Both the position numbers and the translations under genes were made by a program. Below the pieces are notes generated by a model. The model did not search any database, was not told where the DNA came from, and saw nothing but the letters and a program-made list of their open reading frames with translations. A stretch of 64,000 bases of DNA from Nitratireductor sp. XY-223 (GTDB lineage Bacteria; Pseudomonadota; Alphaproteobacteria; Rhizobiales; Rhizobiaceae), in NCBI RefSeq assembly GCF_004959855.1, contig NZ_SPNT01000002.1, forward strand, positions 496,001 through 560,000, read 5' to 3'. Shown piece by piece: positions 30,479 through 40,470 of this stretch (within the stretch, counting starts at the first letter, position 1; each line of letters opens with the position of its first letter).

Positions 30479-31522
30479 TTATTGCCTGGACAGGCGGGAC
30501 GAGCGCAGAGCGACGGCCAGAAGCGCTTGGCGGGCGATGCTGTCGCCAAGAGCCGGTTGCCGGCGCGATTCCAGGATCGCGTTCTGCAAGTGCGCCTGAA
30601 CGTCGCGAACCGCGCGCCCGTTCCAGCCGCGCACCGCCTTTTCGAGGGCCGGTTTGCGCCGGAAGTGTATTCTGCGGCCGTATTCCGAGACCGTCTGTGA
30701 AACGGATTTCTCGCCGGTTTCGATCTGGCCGCGCATCAGATCGATCAGGTGGAATTGCCTGAGACAGGCCTGCATCACCAGGAAAACCTGGATTTTCGAT
30801 GCAATGATGCGCGTCAATGCCTGGTCAAGGCCGGACAGGTCGCCGGTCAGGATGCAATCGACCGCCTCGTCGACCGACAGCGCCGAGGCATCGCCGGAAA
30901 TGGCGAGAACGTCGTCTTCGGTCACCTGTCCTTCGCCGTGACAGAAGAGCGCCAGTTTTTTCAGTTCGCCGCGGCTTGCAAGGCGGTCGCCGCCGAGATT
31001 CTCGGCCAGGATCCGCCTGGCACCGGGCGTGATCTTGAGCCCGGCGCCCTGAAGTTCCTCGTCGATGAGCGCGTGGATGCCGCGGCTGTCGTCGCCATAG
31101 CACGGCAGCGCCATGGCGGAGCCGCCCGTTTCGGCCGCCTTGCGCAGCGCCGAGCTTTTCTTGAGATCGCCCGCCTCGATGATCAGGACCGTGTTTTGCG
31201 GAGGGTCTTCCGAAACCGCCTTGACCGCGTCGACGACCGCCTTTTCGTTGCCGGCCCCGCGCAGCCAGACCAGGCGGTCGCCGCCGAACAGGGCGATGGC
31301 GTTGATCTCATCGAGCAGCCGCGCCGGGTCCTCCTTGACATCGGCGGCATCGAGCCTGACGACGTTGAAATCGTCGGCGAGATCGACATTGACCTTCTTC
31401 GACAGCGCCGCTGCCCGTTCGGAGACCAGCCCGCGATCCGGGCCGTAGATCAGAAATGCGCGGTATTGCGGGTCCGGCTTCCGGACAAAATTCTCGACTT
31501 CGTGGGCCTTCCGGTGTGCCAT
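30479..31522 (-). CDS. holA: DNA polymerase III delta subunit
   Basis: Delta subunit of the clamp loader; it opens the beta sliding clamp. The 347-residue protein shows the rhizobial N-terminus with FLIYGPDRGLVSERA and a family DNLGGDR-like ENLGGDRLASRGELKKLAL segment at the start of the middle lid domain. It converges on parB across a 39-bp AT-rich gap and follows lptE by 20 bp, the leuS-lptE-holA order being common. Confidence 0.93.
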   Translation of the reverse strand: MAHRKAHEVENFVRKPDPQYRAFLIYGPDRGLVSERAAALSKKVNVDLADDFNVVRLDAADVKEDPARLLDEINAIALFGGDRLVWLRGAGNEKAVVDAVKAVSEDPPQNTVLIIEAGDLKKSSALRKAAETGGSAMALPCYGDDSRGIHALIDEELQGAGLKITPGARRILAENLGGDRLASRGELKKLALFCHGEGQVTEDDVLAISGDASALSVDEAVDCILTGDLSGLDQALTRIIASKIQVFLVMQACLRQFHLIDLMRGQIETGEKSVSQTVSEYGRRIHFRRKPALEKAVRGWNGRAVRDVQAHLQNAILESRRQPALGDSIARQALLAVALRSSRLSRQ

Positions 31523-31542
31523 GTCCGCAGGTTTCGAAAGGG

Positions 31543-32040
31543 TTATCGGGTCAGGATCGAAGCCGTGTCCGCGCGGATAATCTCGGCCAGCTGGTGCGCG
31601 GCCCGGTTCTCGGCATCGCGCAGGGCGCGGATATTGGCGAATTCCTGCGTCGTCTGGTCATAAAAAGTGACGACGGTTCGCTTGCCGCTGCCGATCACTT
31701 CCTTGGTCTTGTTGTCGCGCAGGGTGTAGGTGACCTGTGCCGTGTAGCGCTGCGCCGTAATGCCGTCCGTGAGTTCCTCGCGCAGCGCCCGGCTGGGTGT
31801 TCCCTTGAAGCTCATGTCGAGCGTGTATTCAGGATTCGAGGGTTCGCCTTGGCCGCCGGAATAAAGGAAAATCAACCGGTTACGCAATTCCTGCTCAACG
31901 CGGTCATCGGCCGGCTTGATGCCGACGGAGGCAAGATACGCCTGGGTTCCCGTCTGGCTCGAATAGAGCGGCCTGACCTGGCAGCCCTGCACGGTCAGCA
32001 GTGCGAGTGCAATCAGCGCGGTCGGCAGGATCTGTCTCAT
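31543..32040 (-). CDS. lptE: LPS-assembly lipoprotein LptE
   Basis: Outer-membrane lipoprotein that plugs the LptD channel during lipopolysaccharide insertion. The 165-residue protein starts at an ATG at 32040 with a signal peptide and a lipobox-like end (LLTVQGC, Cys19). The mature part has the short, diverged LptE fold. A longer frame begins nine codons upstream, but only the shorter one gives a clean signal peptide. It lies between leuS (13 bp) and holA (20 bp), its usual place. Confidence 0.88.
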   Translation of the reverse strand: MRQILPTALIALALLTVQGCQVRPLYSSQTGTQAYLASVGIKPADDRVEQELRNRLIFLYSGGQGEPSNPEYTLDMSFKGTPSRALREELTDGITAQRYTAQVTYTLRDNKTKEVIGSGKRTVVTFYDQTTQEFANIRALRDAENRAAHQLAEIIRADTASILTR

Positions 32041-32053
32041 GGGCCCCTTCCGG

Positions 32054-34672
32054 TCAAACGACAACATTCACAATCCTCTGCGGCACGACAATGATCTTGC
32101 GCGGCTGATTGCCGCCCAGCGCGGCCTGAACGACGGCGAGTTCCAGCACCGCCTTTTCAACCGTACCTTGATCGGCATCGCGGGCAATTGTCAATTCACC
32201 TCGCTTCTTGCCGTTGATCTGCACCGGCAGGGTGATCGATTCGTCCGTGACCAGCGCGTTGTCATAGTCCGGCCAGGGCGCCTCGGCGACGAGCGCCGTC
32301 CCGCCGACGACCTCGTTGCAGGCCTCGCTGAGGTGCGGCGTCATCGGCGCCATGACGCTGATCAATATGTTCACCGCGTCCTTCAAAGCCGCCAGTGTCG
32401 CCGCGTCGGCCTTACCGCTCGCGGCTGCCGACAGCGGCGCGGACAGCGTATTGACCAGCTCGTGCATGCGGGCGATCGCCTTGTTGAAGGCGAGCTTGTC
32501 GAGATCCTCGCCGACGGCTTTCAGCGTCTTGTGCGCGGCCCTAGAAATATCCGCTGCCGGACCGTCAACGGCCGGTTCCGGCGTTGCCTCGCGCAGCGCC
32601 GGCGCCGCCTCGCCCAGCAGGCGCCAGACCCGCTGCACGAAGCGGTGGGCGCCGTCCACCCCGGCCTCGGTCCAGATGACGTCGCGCTCGGGGGGCGAAT
32701 CGGAGAGCATGAAGAACCGCGCAGTGTCGGCGCCGCAGGTCTCGATGATGTCGTCCGGATCGACGACGTTCTTCTTTGACTTCGACATCTTCTCGATGGA
32801 GCCGATCTCGACCTCCTCGCCGGTGTCGAGGCTAAAGGCGCGGCGGCGGCCGTCCTTCTCGTCGACGCGCACCTCGGCGGGCATCAGCCACCCGTCCTTG
32901 CCGCGATAGGTCTCGTGGACCACCATGCCTTGCGTGAAAAGGCCCTTGAATGGCTCATTCAGGTCGAGATGGCCGGATATGCGCATGGCGCGGGTGAAAA
33001 AGCGCGAATAAAGCAGGTGCAGGATCGCGTGTTCGATGCCGCCGATATACTGATCGACGGGCAGCCAGCCGTCGGCGGCCTGCGGATCGGTCGGCGCGTC
33101 TTCGCGAGGCGCCGTGAAGCGGGCGAAATACCAGGACGAATCAACGAAGGTGTCCATCGTGTCGGTCTCGCGCAACGCGTCGCCGCCGCATTGCGGACAG
33201 GCGACATTGCGCCAGGTCGGGTGCCGGTCGAGCGGATTGCCCGGTTTCTCGAAGTCGATATCGTCCGGCAGCTCAACCGGCAATTCCGATTTCGGCAAGG
33301 GCACGACGCCGCACTTGTCGCAATGCACGACCGGAATCGGGCAGCCCCAGTAACGCTGGCGCGAAACGCCCCAGTCGCGCAGACGGTAATTGACCTCGCG
33401 GCGCGCCTGCGGCCGTCCGTCGATCGCCTCTGCCTCGAGCCTGCGGGCGACTTCGTCGAATGCCTGTTTCGGTGTCATGCCGTCGAGGAAGCTGGAATTG
33501 ATCATGATGCCGTCGTCGACATAGGCTTCCTCGGTCACCTGGAAGGTCGCCGCATCGGCCCCCTCGGGCATCACGACGGCGGTCACCGGCAAACCGTATT
33601 TGTTGGCGAAATCCAGGTCGCGCTGGTCGCCGGACGGGCAGCCGAAAATCGCGCCGGTTCCGTAATCCATGAGCACGAAATTGGCGACATAGACAGGTAA
33701 AAGCCATTCGGGATCAAAGGGATGGCGCACCTTGATACCGGTGTCGTAACCTTCTTTCTCGGCCGTTTCCAATGCCGCGACGGAGGTTCCCATGCGGCGG
33801 CACTTGTCGCAGAACGCGGCCAGTTCGGCATCGTTCCCGGCGGCGGAGACCGCCAGCGGATGATCAGGCGCGATGGCCATGAAGGAGGCGCCGAAGACGG
33901 TGTCCGGACGGGTGGTGTAGACCTCCAGCAGGGTTTCGCCGGCCGGTGCCGTGCCCGGTGCGATCTGCCAGCCCATGTGCAGGCCCTCGGAGCGCCCGAT
34001 CCAGTTCTTCTGCATCAGGCGGACCTTTTCCGGCCACTGGTCGAGATCGTCCAGGGCCTCGAGCAACTCCTGGCTGAAATCGGTGATCTTGAAGAACCAC
34101 TGGGTCAGTTCGCGCTGCTCGACCAGCGCGCCGGAGCGCCAGCCGCGCCCGTCGACAACCTGCTCGTTGGCGAGCACCGTCTGGTCAACCGGGTCCCAGT
34201 TGACCTTGGACTGCTTGCGGTAGGCAAGGCCGTGTTCGAGGAAATCCAGGAAGAGGTGCTGCTGGCGGTGATAATATTCGACGTCGCAGGTGGCGAATTC
34301 CCGCGACCAGTCCAGCGACAGGCCCATCGACTTGAGCTGAGCGCGCATCATGTCGATATTCTGGTAGGTCCAGTCCCGGGGGTGGACCTTGTTCTGCATG
34401 GCGGCGTTCTCGGCCGGCATGCCGAAGGCATCCCAGCCCATGGGATGCAGGACATTGAAGCCGCGTGCCCGCTTGTAGCGGGCGATCACGTCGCCCATGG
34501 CGTAGTTGCGGACATGGCCGATATGAATGCGCCCGGACGGATAGGGAAACATCTCCAGGACATAGTATTTCGGCCTCGGATCGTCATTGTCCGTCTCGAA
34601 CAGCTTCTTGTCGTCCCAGATCCGGCGCCAGCGCGGTTCTTCCTCGCGCGGGTTGTAGCGTTCAATGGCCAT
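32054..34672 (-). CDS. leuS: leucyl-tRNA synthetase
   Basis: Charges tRNA-Leu with leucine. The 872-residue class I synthetase has the HIGH motif ([12 protein letters not shown], near residue 45), the CP1 editing insert, the Met-Ser-Lys-Ser-Lys-Lys-Asn nucleotide loop and an anticodon-binding C-terminus. The ATG at 34672 gives the family start [19 protein letters not shown]; an upstream in-frame ATG adds 20 unmatched residues. It heads the leuS-lptE-holA operon and is divergent from the YggS gene. Confidence 0.97.
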   Translation of the reverse strand: MAIERYNPREEEPRWRRIWDDKKLFETDNDDPRPKYYVLEMFPYPSGRIHIGHVRNYAMGDVIARYKRARGFNVLHPMGWDAFGMPAENAAMQNKVHPRDWTYQNIDMMRAQLKSMGLSLDWSREFATCDVEYYHRQQHLFLDFLEHGLAYRKQSKVNWDPVDQTVLANEQVVDGRGWRSGALVEQRELTQWFFKITDFSQELLEALDDLDQWPEKVRLMQKNWIGRSEGLHMGWQIAPGTAPAGETLLEVYTTRPDTVFGASFMAIAPDHPLAVSAAGNDAELAAFCDKCRRMGTSVAALETAEKEGYDTGIKVRHPFDPEWLLPVYVANFVLMDYGTGAIFGCPSGDQRDLDFANKYGLPVTAVVMPEGADAATFQVTEEAYVDDGIMINSSFLDGMTPKQAFDEVARRLEAEAIDGRPQARREVNYRLRDWGVSRQRYWGCPIPVVHCDKCGVVPLPKSELPVELPDDIDFEKPGNPLDRHPTWRNVACPQCGGDALRETDTMDTFVDSSWYFARFTAPREDAPTDPQAADGWLPVDQYIGGIEHAILHLLYSRFFTRAMRISGHLDLNEPFKGLFTQGMVVHETYRGKDGWLMPAEVRVDEKDGRRRAFSLDTGEEVEIGSIEKMSKSKKNVVDPDDIIETCGADTARFFMLSDSPPERDVIWTEAGVDGAHRFVQRVWRLLGEAAPALREATPEPAVDGPAADISRAAHKTLKAVGEDLDKLAFNKAIARMHELVNTLSAPLSAAASGKADAATLAALKDAVNILISVMAPMTPHLSEACNEVVGGTALVAEAPWPDYDNALVTDESITLPVQINGKKRGELTIARDADQGTVEKAVLELAVVQAALGGNQPRKIIVVPQRIVNVVV

Positions 34673-34865
34673 CAAAAGTGGTCCGTCATTCCATGCGTTG
34701 TTTGCGCGGAGCTTCAACACGAAACCCGGCAAGCGTCAACCGTCGCGGCACCGAATCGCGGCAAAAGGGCGCCGCAGCGAATTTGCCGGACGTTGTAACG
34801 GCGGGCAAAAAGTGCCATGAGGCTGACCAGCGGGCGAGCGCCCGGAACCGATTGGCGGAGTTGAA

Positions 34866-35540
34866 ATGAAAGCGACGGATCGACTGAACCAGGTGCTGGA
34901 TGACGTTGCCCGGGCCGAAAAGGATGCCGGACGGGAGCCGGGTTCGGTGACGGTTGTCGCGGTGTCCAAGACATTCGGTGCCGAAGCGATCGCCCCTGTG
35001 ATCGATGCGGGCCAGCGGATATTCGGCGAGAATCGGGTCCAGGAGGCGCAGGCCAAGTGGCCGGCGCTGCGCGAAAGGACGCCGGATGTCGAACTGCACC
35101 TGATCGGGCCGCTGCAGTCCAACAAGGCGGGCGACGCCGTCGCCCTGTTTGACGTCATCGAGACAGTGGACCGGGACAAGATCGCCCGGGTGCTCGCAGC
35201 CGAGATGGAAAAACAACAGCGCCGGCCGCGGCTCTACGTGCAGGTCAATACCGGTTCGGAGCCGCAAAAGGCGGGTATCGAGCCGACCGAAGTGGTCCGC
35301 TTCGTGGACGCGTGCCGGACCGACCACGGGCTGACCATCGAGGGGCTGATGTGCATACCGCCGATCGATGAAAACCCCGGGCCGCATTTCGCGCTGCTTG
35401 AAAAGCTGGCGCGCGAGGCCGGCGTCACCGGCCTTTCGATGGGCATGTCCGCCGATTTCGAATCCGCCATTTCCTTCGGTGCGACGTCTATCAGGGTTGG
35501 TTCGGCGATCTTCGGGCCGCGCAGCAAAGCACCGGTTTAG
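34866..35540 (+). CDS. YggS-family PLP homeostasis protein
   Basis: A pyridoxal-phosphate-binding protein of the alanine-racemase-like fold without known catalysis, needed for vitamin B6 balance. The 224-residue length is typical. The PLP lysine is in VTVVAVSKTFGAEAI near residue 37, and GLMCIPP plus LSMGMSADFESAI near the C-terminus bind the phosphate. It is divergent from leuS across 193 bp in which I see nothing notable. A pdxY gene also lies in the window (53402-54310), but far away. Confidence 0.93.
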   Translation: MKATDRLNQVLDDVARAEKDAGREPGSVTVVAVSKTFGAEAIAPVIDAGQRIFGENRVQEAQAKWPALRERTPDVELHLIGPLQSNKAGDAVALFDVIETVDRDKIARVLAAEMEKQQRRPRLYVQVNTGSEPQKAGIEPTEVVRFVDACRTDHGLTIEGLMCIPPIDENPGPHFALLEKLAREAGVTGLSMGMSADFESAISFGATSIRVGSAIFGPRSKAPV

Positions 35541-35777
35541 GGCAATTGTCCAAATTGTCGCATGACTCTAACGTCGGATTTACCGGCTGCACCGACCTTT
35601 TGTATGAGTGACGGTGCATGCCGAACGGGCCGCCCCGTATTGCCGGGCGCCGATTTTCGTATTTAATCGGGCATGCGGGAGCTTGAGGCGCCGGGCGGGC
35701 GCCGGGACTGGCGGATGCTGCTGGAGACGATCACTCGTGCTGGTCGCAGCCGCAATCCGTTCACGGGAGGATTGAGA

Positions 35778-37688
35778 ATGGGCAGCACCTATCACGCGGT
35801 CTATGACGGCTGGAAGACCGATCCGGAGGCCTTCTGGGCGAAGGCCGCGCAGGCAATCGACTGGTACACGCCGAGCGAAACGGTCTTCGATGCCGGCCAG
35901 GGGCCGTACGGGCGCTGGTTTGCCGGGGCAACGACCAACACGTGCCACAACTGTCTCGACCGGCATGTAGAAGGCGGCCGGGCAGACCAGACGGCGATCA
36001 TTTACGACAGCCCCATCACCGGATCGAAGCGCACCTTCACCTATGGCGCGCTGCTGGACGAGGTGAAGGCCCTTTCCGCCGTGCTTCAGGACAACGGCGT
36101 TGAAAAGGGTGACCGGGTCATCATCTACATGCCGATGATCGCCGAAGCCGCGATGGCAATGCTCGCCTGCGCCCGTCTCGGCGCCGTCCATTCGGTTGTT
36201 TTCGGCGGCTTTGCCGGCCACGAACTGGCGACGCGCATCGATGACGCGAAACCGAAGCTGATCATCGCCGCGTCCTGCGGCATCGAACCGAACCGCATCG
36301 TGCCCTACATGCCGATGCTCGACGAGGCCATCGCGGAGGCGGCCCACAAGCCGGAAAAATGCTTGATCCTGCAGCGCCTGCAACATCCGGCGGAGCTGAC
36401 CGAGGGGCGCGATGTCGATCTGGGCGCGGCAATGGAAGCGGCGCGCGCGGAAGCACGCGACGTGCCCTGTACGCCGGTGGCGGCAACCGATCCGCTCTAC
36501 ATTCTTTACACATCCGGAACGACCGGTCAGCCGAAAGGCGTCGTGCGCGACAATGGCGGACACATGGTGGCGCTCAACTGGTCGATGAACGCGATCTACG
36601 GGGTGGAACCCGGAGAGGTGTTCTGGGCGGCGTCCGACGTCGGCTGGGTCGTCGGCCATTCCTACATCGTCTATGCGCCGCTGCTGCACGGCAACACGAC
36701 CATCGTGTTCGAGGGCAAGCCGGTGGGCACGCCCGATGCCGGCACGTTCTGGCGGGTAATTTCGGAACACAATGTGGCGGCGCTGTTCACCGCGCCGACG
36801 GCCTTCCGGGCGATCAAGAAGGAAGATCCGCAAGGCGAATTCATCGGCCGCTATGACATGTCCGGCTTCAAGACGCTGTTCCTCGCCGGCGAACGCGCCG
36901 ATCCGGACACGATCGAATGGGCGCGCGACAAACTCGGTGTTCCGGTGATCGACCACTGGTGGCAGACGGAGACCGGCTGGACGATCGCCGGCAACCCGAT
37001 CGGGCTCGGCATCCTGCCGGTCAAGCTCGGCTCGCCCACCGTCGCGATGCCCGGCTACGACATCCAGGTTCTGGACGATGAAGGCCACCCGGTCGAACGC
37101 GGCGAACTTGGCAATATCGTCGTCAAGCTGCCGATGCCGCCGGGCTGCCTGCCGACCCTGTGGAATGCCGAGCAGCGGTTCCAGGATGCCTACCTGGCGG
37201 AGTTCCCGGGCTACTACAAAACGGCCGATGCGGGCTACATGGACGATGAGGGCTATCTCTTCATCATGGCGCGCACCGACGACATCATCAATGTCGCCGG
37301 GCACCGTTTGTCGACGGGCGCCATGGAAGAGGCCATCGCCTATCATCCGGACGTCGCCGAATGCGCTGTCATCGGCATTGCCGACGATCTCAAGGGACAG
37401 ATCCCGGCGGGTTTCCTGGTGCTGAATTCCGGCGTCGAGCGCAGCGAGGAGGAGGTCGAGCGCGAGGTCGTCAAGCTGGTGCGCGAGCAGATCGGCCCGG
37501 TCGCCGCCTTCAAGCTGGCGCTCACCGTGCCGCGGCTGCCCAAGACCCGCTCCGGCAAGATCCTGCGCGGCACCATGCAGAAAATCGCCGACGGGGAAAG
37601 CTGGAAAATGCCGGCCACCATCGACGATCCGGCCATCCTTGACGAGATCGGCGAGGCCCTTTCTGCGCGCGGTGTCATCCGCGCCTGA
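35778..37688 (+). CDS. prpE: propionyl-CoA synthetase
   Basis: ATP-dependent activation of propionate, and likely acetate, to the CoA ester. The 636-residue adenylate-forming enzyme has YTSGTTGQPKGVVRDNGGH (P-loop), YKTADAGYMDDEGYLFIMARTDD (hinge) and the acetylatable lysine in PKTRSGKILRGTM. The ATG at 35778, with GGAGG seven bases upstream, is chosen over an in-frame start 105 bp upstream. No prpBCD methylcitrate genes are near, so propionyl-CoA probably goes to the carboxylase/methylmalonyl-CoA route. Confidence 0.93.
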   Translation: MGSTYHAVYDGWKTDPEAFWAKAAQAIDWYTPSETVFDAGQGPYGRWFAGATTNTCHNCLDRHVEGGRADQTAIIYDSPITGSKRTFTYGALLDEVKALSAVLQDNGVEKGDRVIIYMPMIAEAAMAMLACARLGAVHSVVFGGFAGHELATRIDDAKPKLIIAASCGIEPNRIVPYMPMLDEAIAEAAHKPEKCLILQRLQHPAELTEGRDVDLGAAMEAARAEARDVPCTPVAATDPLYILYTSGTTGQPKGVVRDNGGHMVALNWSMNAIYGVEPGEVFWAASDVGWVVGHSYIVYAPLLHGNTTIVFEGKPVGTPDAGTFWRVISEHNVAALFTAPTAFRAIKKEDPQGEFIGRYDMSGFKTLFLAGERADPDTIEWARDKLGVPVIDHWWQTETGWTIAGNPIGLGILPVKLGSPTVAMPGYDIQVLDDEGHPVERGELGNIVVKLPMPPGCLPTLWNAEQRFQDAYLAEFPGYYKTADAGYMDDEGYLFIMARTDDIINVAGHRLSTGAMEEAIAYHPDVAECAVIGIADDLKGQIPAGFLVLNSGVERSEEEVEREVVKLVREQIGPVAAFKLALTVPRLPKTRSGKILRGTMQKIADGESWKMPATIDDPAILDEIGEALSARGVIRA

Positions 37689-37788
37689 CCGCGCCGGCGC
37701 CTTCACTTTTCGTTAAAGTGCCCGGCCGCCGGCCATTGCCGGCCAGGCCAGGCGGCATTCGCCGTTGACCGGGCCTGCCGTTCGGTTC

Positions 37789-37815
37789 ACTGTCTGGCCC
37801 CAGGGGTCAGGCAGT
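37789..37815. repeat. inverted repeat just 5' of the SDR gene
   Basis: ACTGTCTGGCCCC (37789-37801) and GGGGTCAGGCAGT (37803-37815) are almost perfect complements around one base; the two exceptions are G-U pairs in RNA. It ends six bases before the GTG start of the SDR. It is a candidate operator or translation-blocking hairpin. Confidence 0.45.
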
Positions 37816-37820
37816 GCGGG

Positions 37821-38612
37821 GTGACGATCGCCATGGACGGTAAAAACGCCATCGTAACCGGCGGAGCGCATGGCATCGGCTACGCGATCGTCAAACGCTT
37901 TTTGAGCGACGGCGCCCGCGTGCTCATAGCCGACATCGACGAGAAGGCCGGTGAGGCCGCGCGTGACGAACTTTCGGATCTCGGCGATGTCCGGTTTGTC
38001 GCCGCCAATGTCGCCGAGCGTCTCGATGTGCGCAACCTGGTGGCCAATGCGCTGGATGCCTTCGGCGATATCGACATCCTCGTCAACAATGCCGGCATAA
38101 CCCACAGGGCCTCGTTTCTCGATCTGAAGGAATCGGATTTCGACCGCGTGCTCGGCGTCAATCTGAAGGGCGTCTTCCTGTGTGGCCAGTCGGTGGCTCG
38201 GCATATGGTCGAGAAGGTCGAGAAGGGCGGCGATCCGGGCTGCATCGTCAATGTTTCGTCCATCAACGCCGTCGTGGCGCTGACCGACCAGGTTCCCTAC
38301 ACGGTGTCCAAGGGCGGCGTGGCGCAGCTGACACGGGTCATGGCGCTGTCGCTGGCGCCTTACGGTGTGCGGGTCAATGCGGTGGGGCCCGGCTCGATCA
38401 TGACCGACATGCTGAAATCGGTGGTGAACGACCGCGACGCGCGCGAGAAGATCCTGGCGCGCACGCCGCTCGGCCGGATCGGTGATCCCGCCGAAATCGC
38501 CGGTGTGGTGGCTTTCCTCGCGTCCGACGATGCGAGCTACATGACCGGCCAGACCGTCTATGCCGACGGCGGGCGGCTGCCGCTCAACTACACCGTTCCG
38601 GTCGACCCCTGA
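37821..38612 (+). CDS. short-chain dehydrogenase/reductase
   Basis: A 263-residue classical SDR using NAD(P)H. It has the cofactor motif TGGAHGIG near residue 13, the Asn-Asn-Ala-Gly stretch (DILVNNAGI), the catalytic Ser in NVSSINA, and a Tyr-x-x-x-Lys (PYTVSKGG) near residue 158. Substrate specificity is unknown; glucose and 3-oxoacyl dehydrogenases are close in form. The GTG at 37821 is given, but an ATG at 37833 (MDGKNAIVTGG) is as plausible. The start lies right behind an inverted repeat. Confidence 0.85.
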   Translation: MTIAMDGKNAIVTGGAHGIGYAIVKRFLSDGARVLIADIDEKAGEAARDELSDLGDVRFVAANVAERLDVRNLVANALDAFGDIDILVNNAGITHRASFLDLKESDFDRVLGVNLKGVFLCGQSVARHMVEKVEKGGDPGCIVNVSSINAVVALTDQVPYTVSKGGVAQLTRVMALSLAPYGVRVNAVGPGSIMTDMLKSVVNDRDAREKILARTPLGRIGDPAEIAGVVAFLASDDASYMTGQTVYADGGRLPLNYTVPVDP

Positions 38613-38616
38613 CAGG

Positions 38617-38640
38617 CTCCTGACAGAAGGTTGTCAGGAG
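38617..38640 (+). terminator. hairpin after the SDR gene
   Basis: CTCCTGACA (38617-38625) pairs perfectly with TGTCAGGAG (38632-38640) around a 6-base loop, starting four bases after the stop codon. There is no T-run, so it may be a weak terminator or a 3'-end stabiliser. Confidence 0.5.
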
Positions 38641-38686
38641 GGCTGTGCGATAAGCATCCCGTAAACGAAATTACGGAGATGACCAA

Positions 38687-39061
38687 ATGTCCTCTTTTAC
38701 ACCCGAGAATGCCGCTGTCTGGTTTGAAATCCCGGTCAGCGACCTGAAGTCCGGAATGGCCTTCTACAATGCCGTGCTGCAGACCGAGCTCGTCGAGACC
38801 GAGATGGGTCCGAACGTCGTCGGCATCTTTCCCAACAAGGATCCGCAGAGCGGCGTCGCCGGGCATCTGTATAGCGGAAATGCCGGAGATGCGGGCAAGG
38901 GAAGCACCATTCACCTGGCCGTTCCCGAAAAGCTCGAATCGGCCATGGACCGTGTCGTCGAGAACGGCGGCAAGGTGGTTTCCGATATTATCAGCATTCC
39001 CGCAGGCCGTTTCGTCTACTGCCTCGACCCGGACGGAAACAGCATCGGGCTGTTCAACTGA
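38687..39061 (+). CDS. VOC (glyoxalase/bleomycin-resistance) family protein
   Basis: A 124-residue vicinal-oxygen-chelate protein with the paired beta-alpha-beta-beta-beta fold: WFEIPVSDLKSGMAFYNAVL in the first half, GRFVYCLDPDGNSIGLFN at the C-terminus. This stand-alone subclass is often of unknown substrate. The next gene is a WYL-type regulator in the same direction; such regulator/VOC pairs are common, so it may be the regulated gene or simply share the operon. Confidence 0.85.
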   Translation: MSSFTPENAAVWFEIPVSDLKSGMAFYNAVLQTELVETEMGPNVVGIFPNKDPQSGVAGHLYSGNAGDAGKGSTIHLAVPEKLESAMDRVVENGGKVVSDIISIPAGRFVYCLDPDGNSIGLFN

Positions 39062-39088
39062 CCATGTCGCCCTATAACGGGATGAAAC

Positions 39089-39116
39089 GCGCTCCGGGCC
39101 TGTCGGTCCGGGGCGC
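39089..39116 (+). terminator. hairpin after the VOC gene
   Basis: GCGCTCCGG (39089-39097) pairs with CCGGGGCGC (39108-39116), nine pairs including one G-U, 28 bases after the VOC stop. There is no T-run. Confidence 0.45.
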
Positions 39117-39176
39117 ACTCCTGACAATGTGGCCGTACCGTCCGTCCGGCCCTGTCAGCGATACGGAGTCCTGACC

Positions 39177-39887
39177 ATGCGCCGCGCCGACCGACTGTTC
39201 CAGATTGTCCAGTATCTGAGAGGCGGCCGGCTGGTGACCGCCGCTTCGCTGGCCGAACGCCTGGAAGTATCCGAACGCACCATCTATCGCGACATCGCCG
39301 ACCTGCAGTCGACGGGCGTTCCCATCGACGGGGAGGCGGGTGTCGGCTACATCATGCGCGAAGGCTTCGACCTGCCGCCGCTGATGTTTTCACGCGACGA
39401 AATCGTCGCGCTGGTCACCGGTGCACGCCTGGCGCGGGCCTGGGGCGGCGCCACCGTGGCGCGCGCCGCCGAGGAAGCATTGATCAAGATCGAGGCGGTG
39501 CTGCCCGACGGCGAGCGCGGCCGCATCAAACAGACGGGGATCCATGCGCCTGATTTCATGATGCGGGACGAGGACCGGCACCGGTTCGATCTGCTCGAAC
39601 TGGCGGCGGACCGGCGGCAGGTCCTCGAGATCGCCTATCGCGATGCGGAGGGCGCGGCGACGGCCCGCAGGATCCGGCCTCTGGGGCTCTGGTTCTGGGG
39701 CAAGGTTTGGACGCTGGCCGCCTGGTGCGAGCTGCGCACCGATTTCAGGACGTTCCGGCTCGACCGCATGGACGAGATCCGCGAGACCGGCGAAGGGTTC
39801 CGGCCCGAGCGCGGCCGCACGCTGGCCGACTACTACAGGCGCATGGAGCGCGACGGGGCCCCGGCGGACGGCAGCCGGTACGCCTAG
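39177..39887 (+). CDS. YafY-like HTH-WYL transcriptional regulator
   Basis: A 236-residue regulator. Residues 1-60 form an HTH (RLVTAASLAERLEVSERTIYRDIADLQ); a C-terminal WYL-type ligand domain follows (about residues 130-225, IAYRDAEGAATARRIRPLGLWFWGKVWTLAAWCELR). The ATG at 39177 has GGAG nine bases upstream; an in-frame extension of 16 codons is rejected since the HTH starts at once after this Met. The likely targets are itself or the VOC gene; no operator is evident. Confidence 0.88.
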   Translation: MRRADRLFQIVQYLRGGRLVTAASLAERLEVSERTIYRDIADLQSTGVPIDGEAGVGYIMREGFDLPPLMFSRDEIVALVTGARLARAWGGATVARAAEEALIKIEAVLPDGERGRIKQTGIHAPDFMMRDEDRHRFDLLELAADRRQVLEIAYRDAEGAATARRIRPLGLWFWGKVWTLAAWCELRTDFRTFRLDRMDEIRETGEGFRPERGRTLADYYRRMERDGAPADGSRYA

Positions 39888-39941
39888 CGTCGCGGCGAGC
39901 GGGTGCTATGATCGCCGCAAACCGACAACGGGAGGCTGATC

Positions 39942-40430
39942 ATGGCGCATATCGAAGCAAAGCTCGCGGAACTCGGCCTGGTCCTGCCGGCACCGGCGAA
40001 ACTGCCGCCTGACGTGCGGCTTCCGTTTTCCCTGGTGAATGTCCGCGACCGGCGGGTCTTTGTATCCGGGCACGGTCCGCAGGACGATGACGGCTCGATC
40101 AGCGGGCCCTTCGGCCATCTGGGCAAGGACGTGACCGTCGAGGAAGGATACGCGCTTGCCCGCAAGACGGCGCTTTCGATGCTGGCCAGCCTGAAGCGGG
40201 AACTGATGGACCTGGACCGCATCCAGGCATGGTGCCGGGTTTTCGGGATGGTCAACTCGACGCCGGAATTCACACAGCAGCCGGCGGTCATCAACGGTTT
40301 CTCGGACCTCATCTACGAAGTTTTCGGACCGGAAGTCGGCCGGCACGCGCGCTCCGCCGTTGGCATGGCGGCACTGCCCTTCGGCAACGGCATCGCTGTC
40401 GAAATCGAAGCCGAGGTGCTGATCGACTGA
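39942..40430 (+). CDS. RidA/YjgF family protein
   Basis: A 162-residue member of the trimeric RidA superfamily. The archetype hydrolyses reactive enamine/imine intermediates from PLP enzymes; this one is of a longer subfamily (start MAHIEAKLAELGL) and its substrate is unknown. The core shows VFVSGHGPQ near residue 40 and AVGMAALPFGNGIAVEIEAEVLID at the end. The usual RidA arginine is not visible as in the archetype, so catalysis should not be assumed. Confidence 0.85.
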   Translation: MAHIEAKLAELGLVLPAPAKLPPDVRLPFSLVNVRDRRVFVSGHGPQDDDGSISGPFGHLGKDVTVEEGYALARKTALSMLASLKRELMDLDRIQAWCRVFGMVNSTPEFTQQPAVINGFSDLIYEVFGPEVGRHARSAVGMAALPFGNGIAVEIEAEVLID

Positions 40431-40470
40431 CAGGCGGGCTTGCGCTGCCGCGCTTCCGGCGATAAGGGCG

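Noticed and set aside
35580-37706. A 708-codon minus-strand frame opposite prpE.
   Set aside because: Arg/His/Asp-rich shadow with no motif, while the plus strand encodes an intact PrpE.
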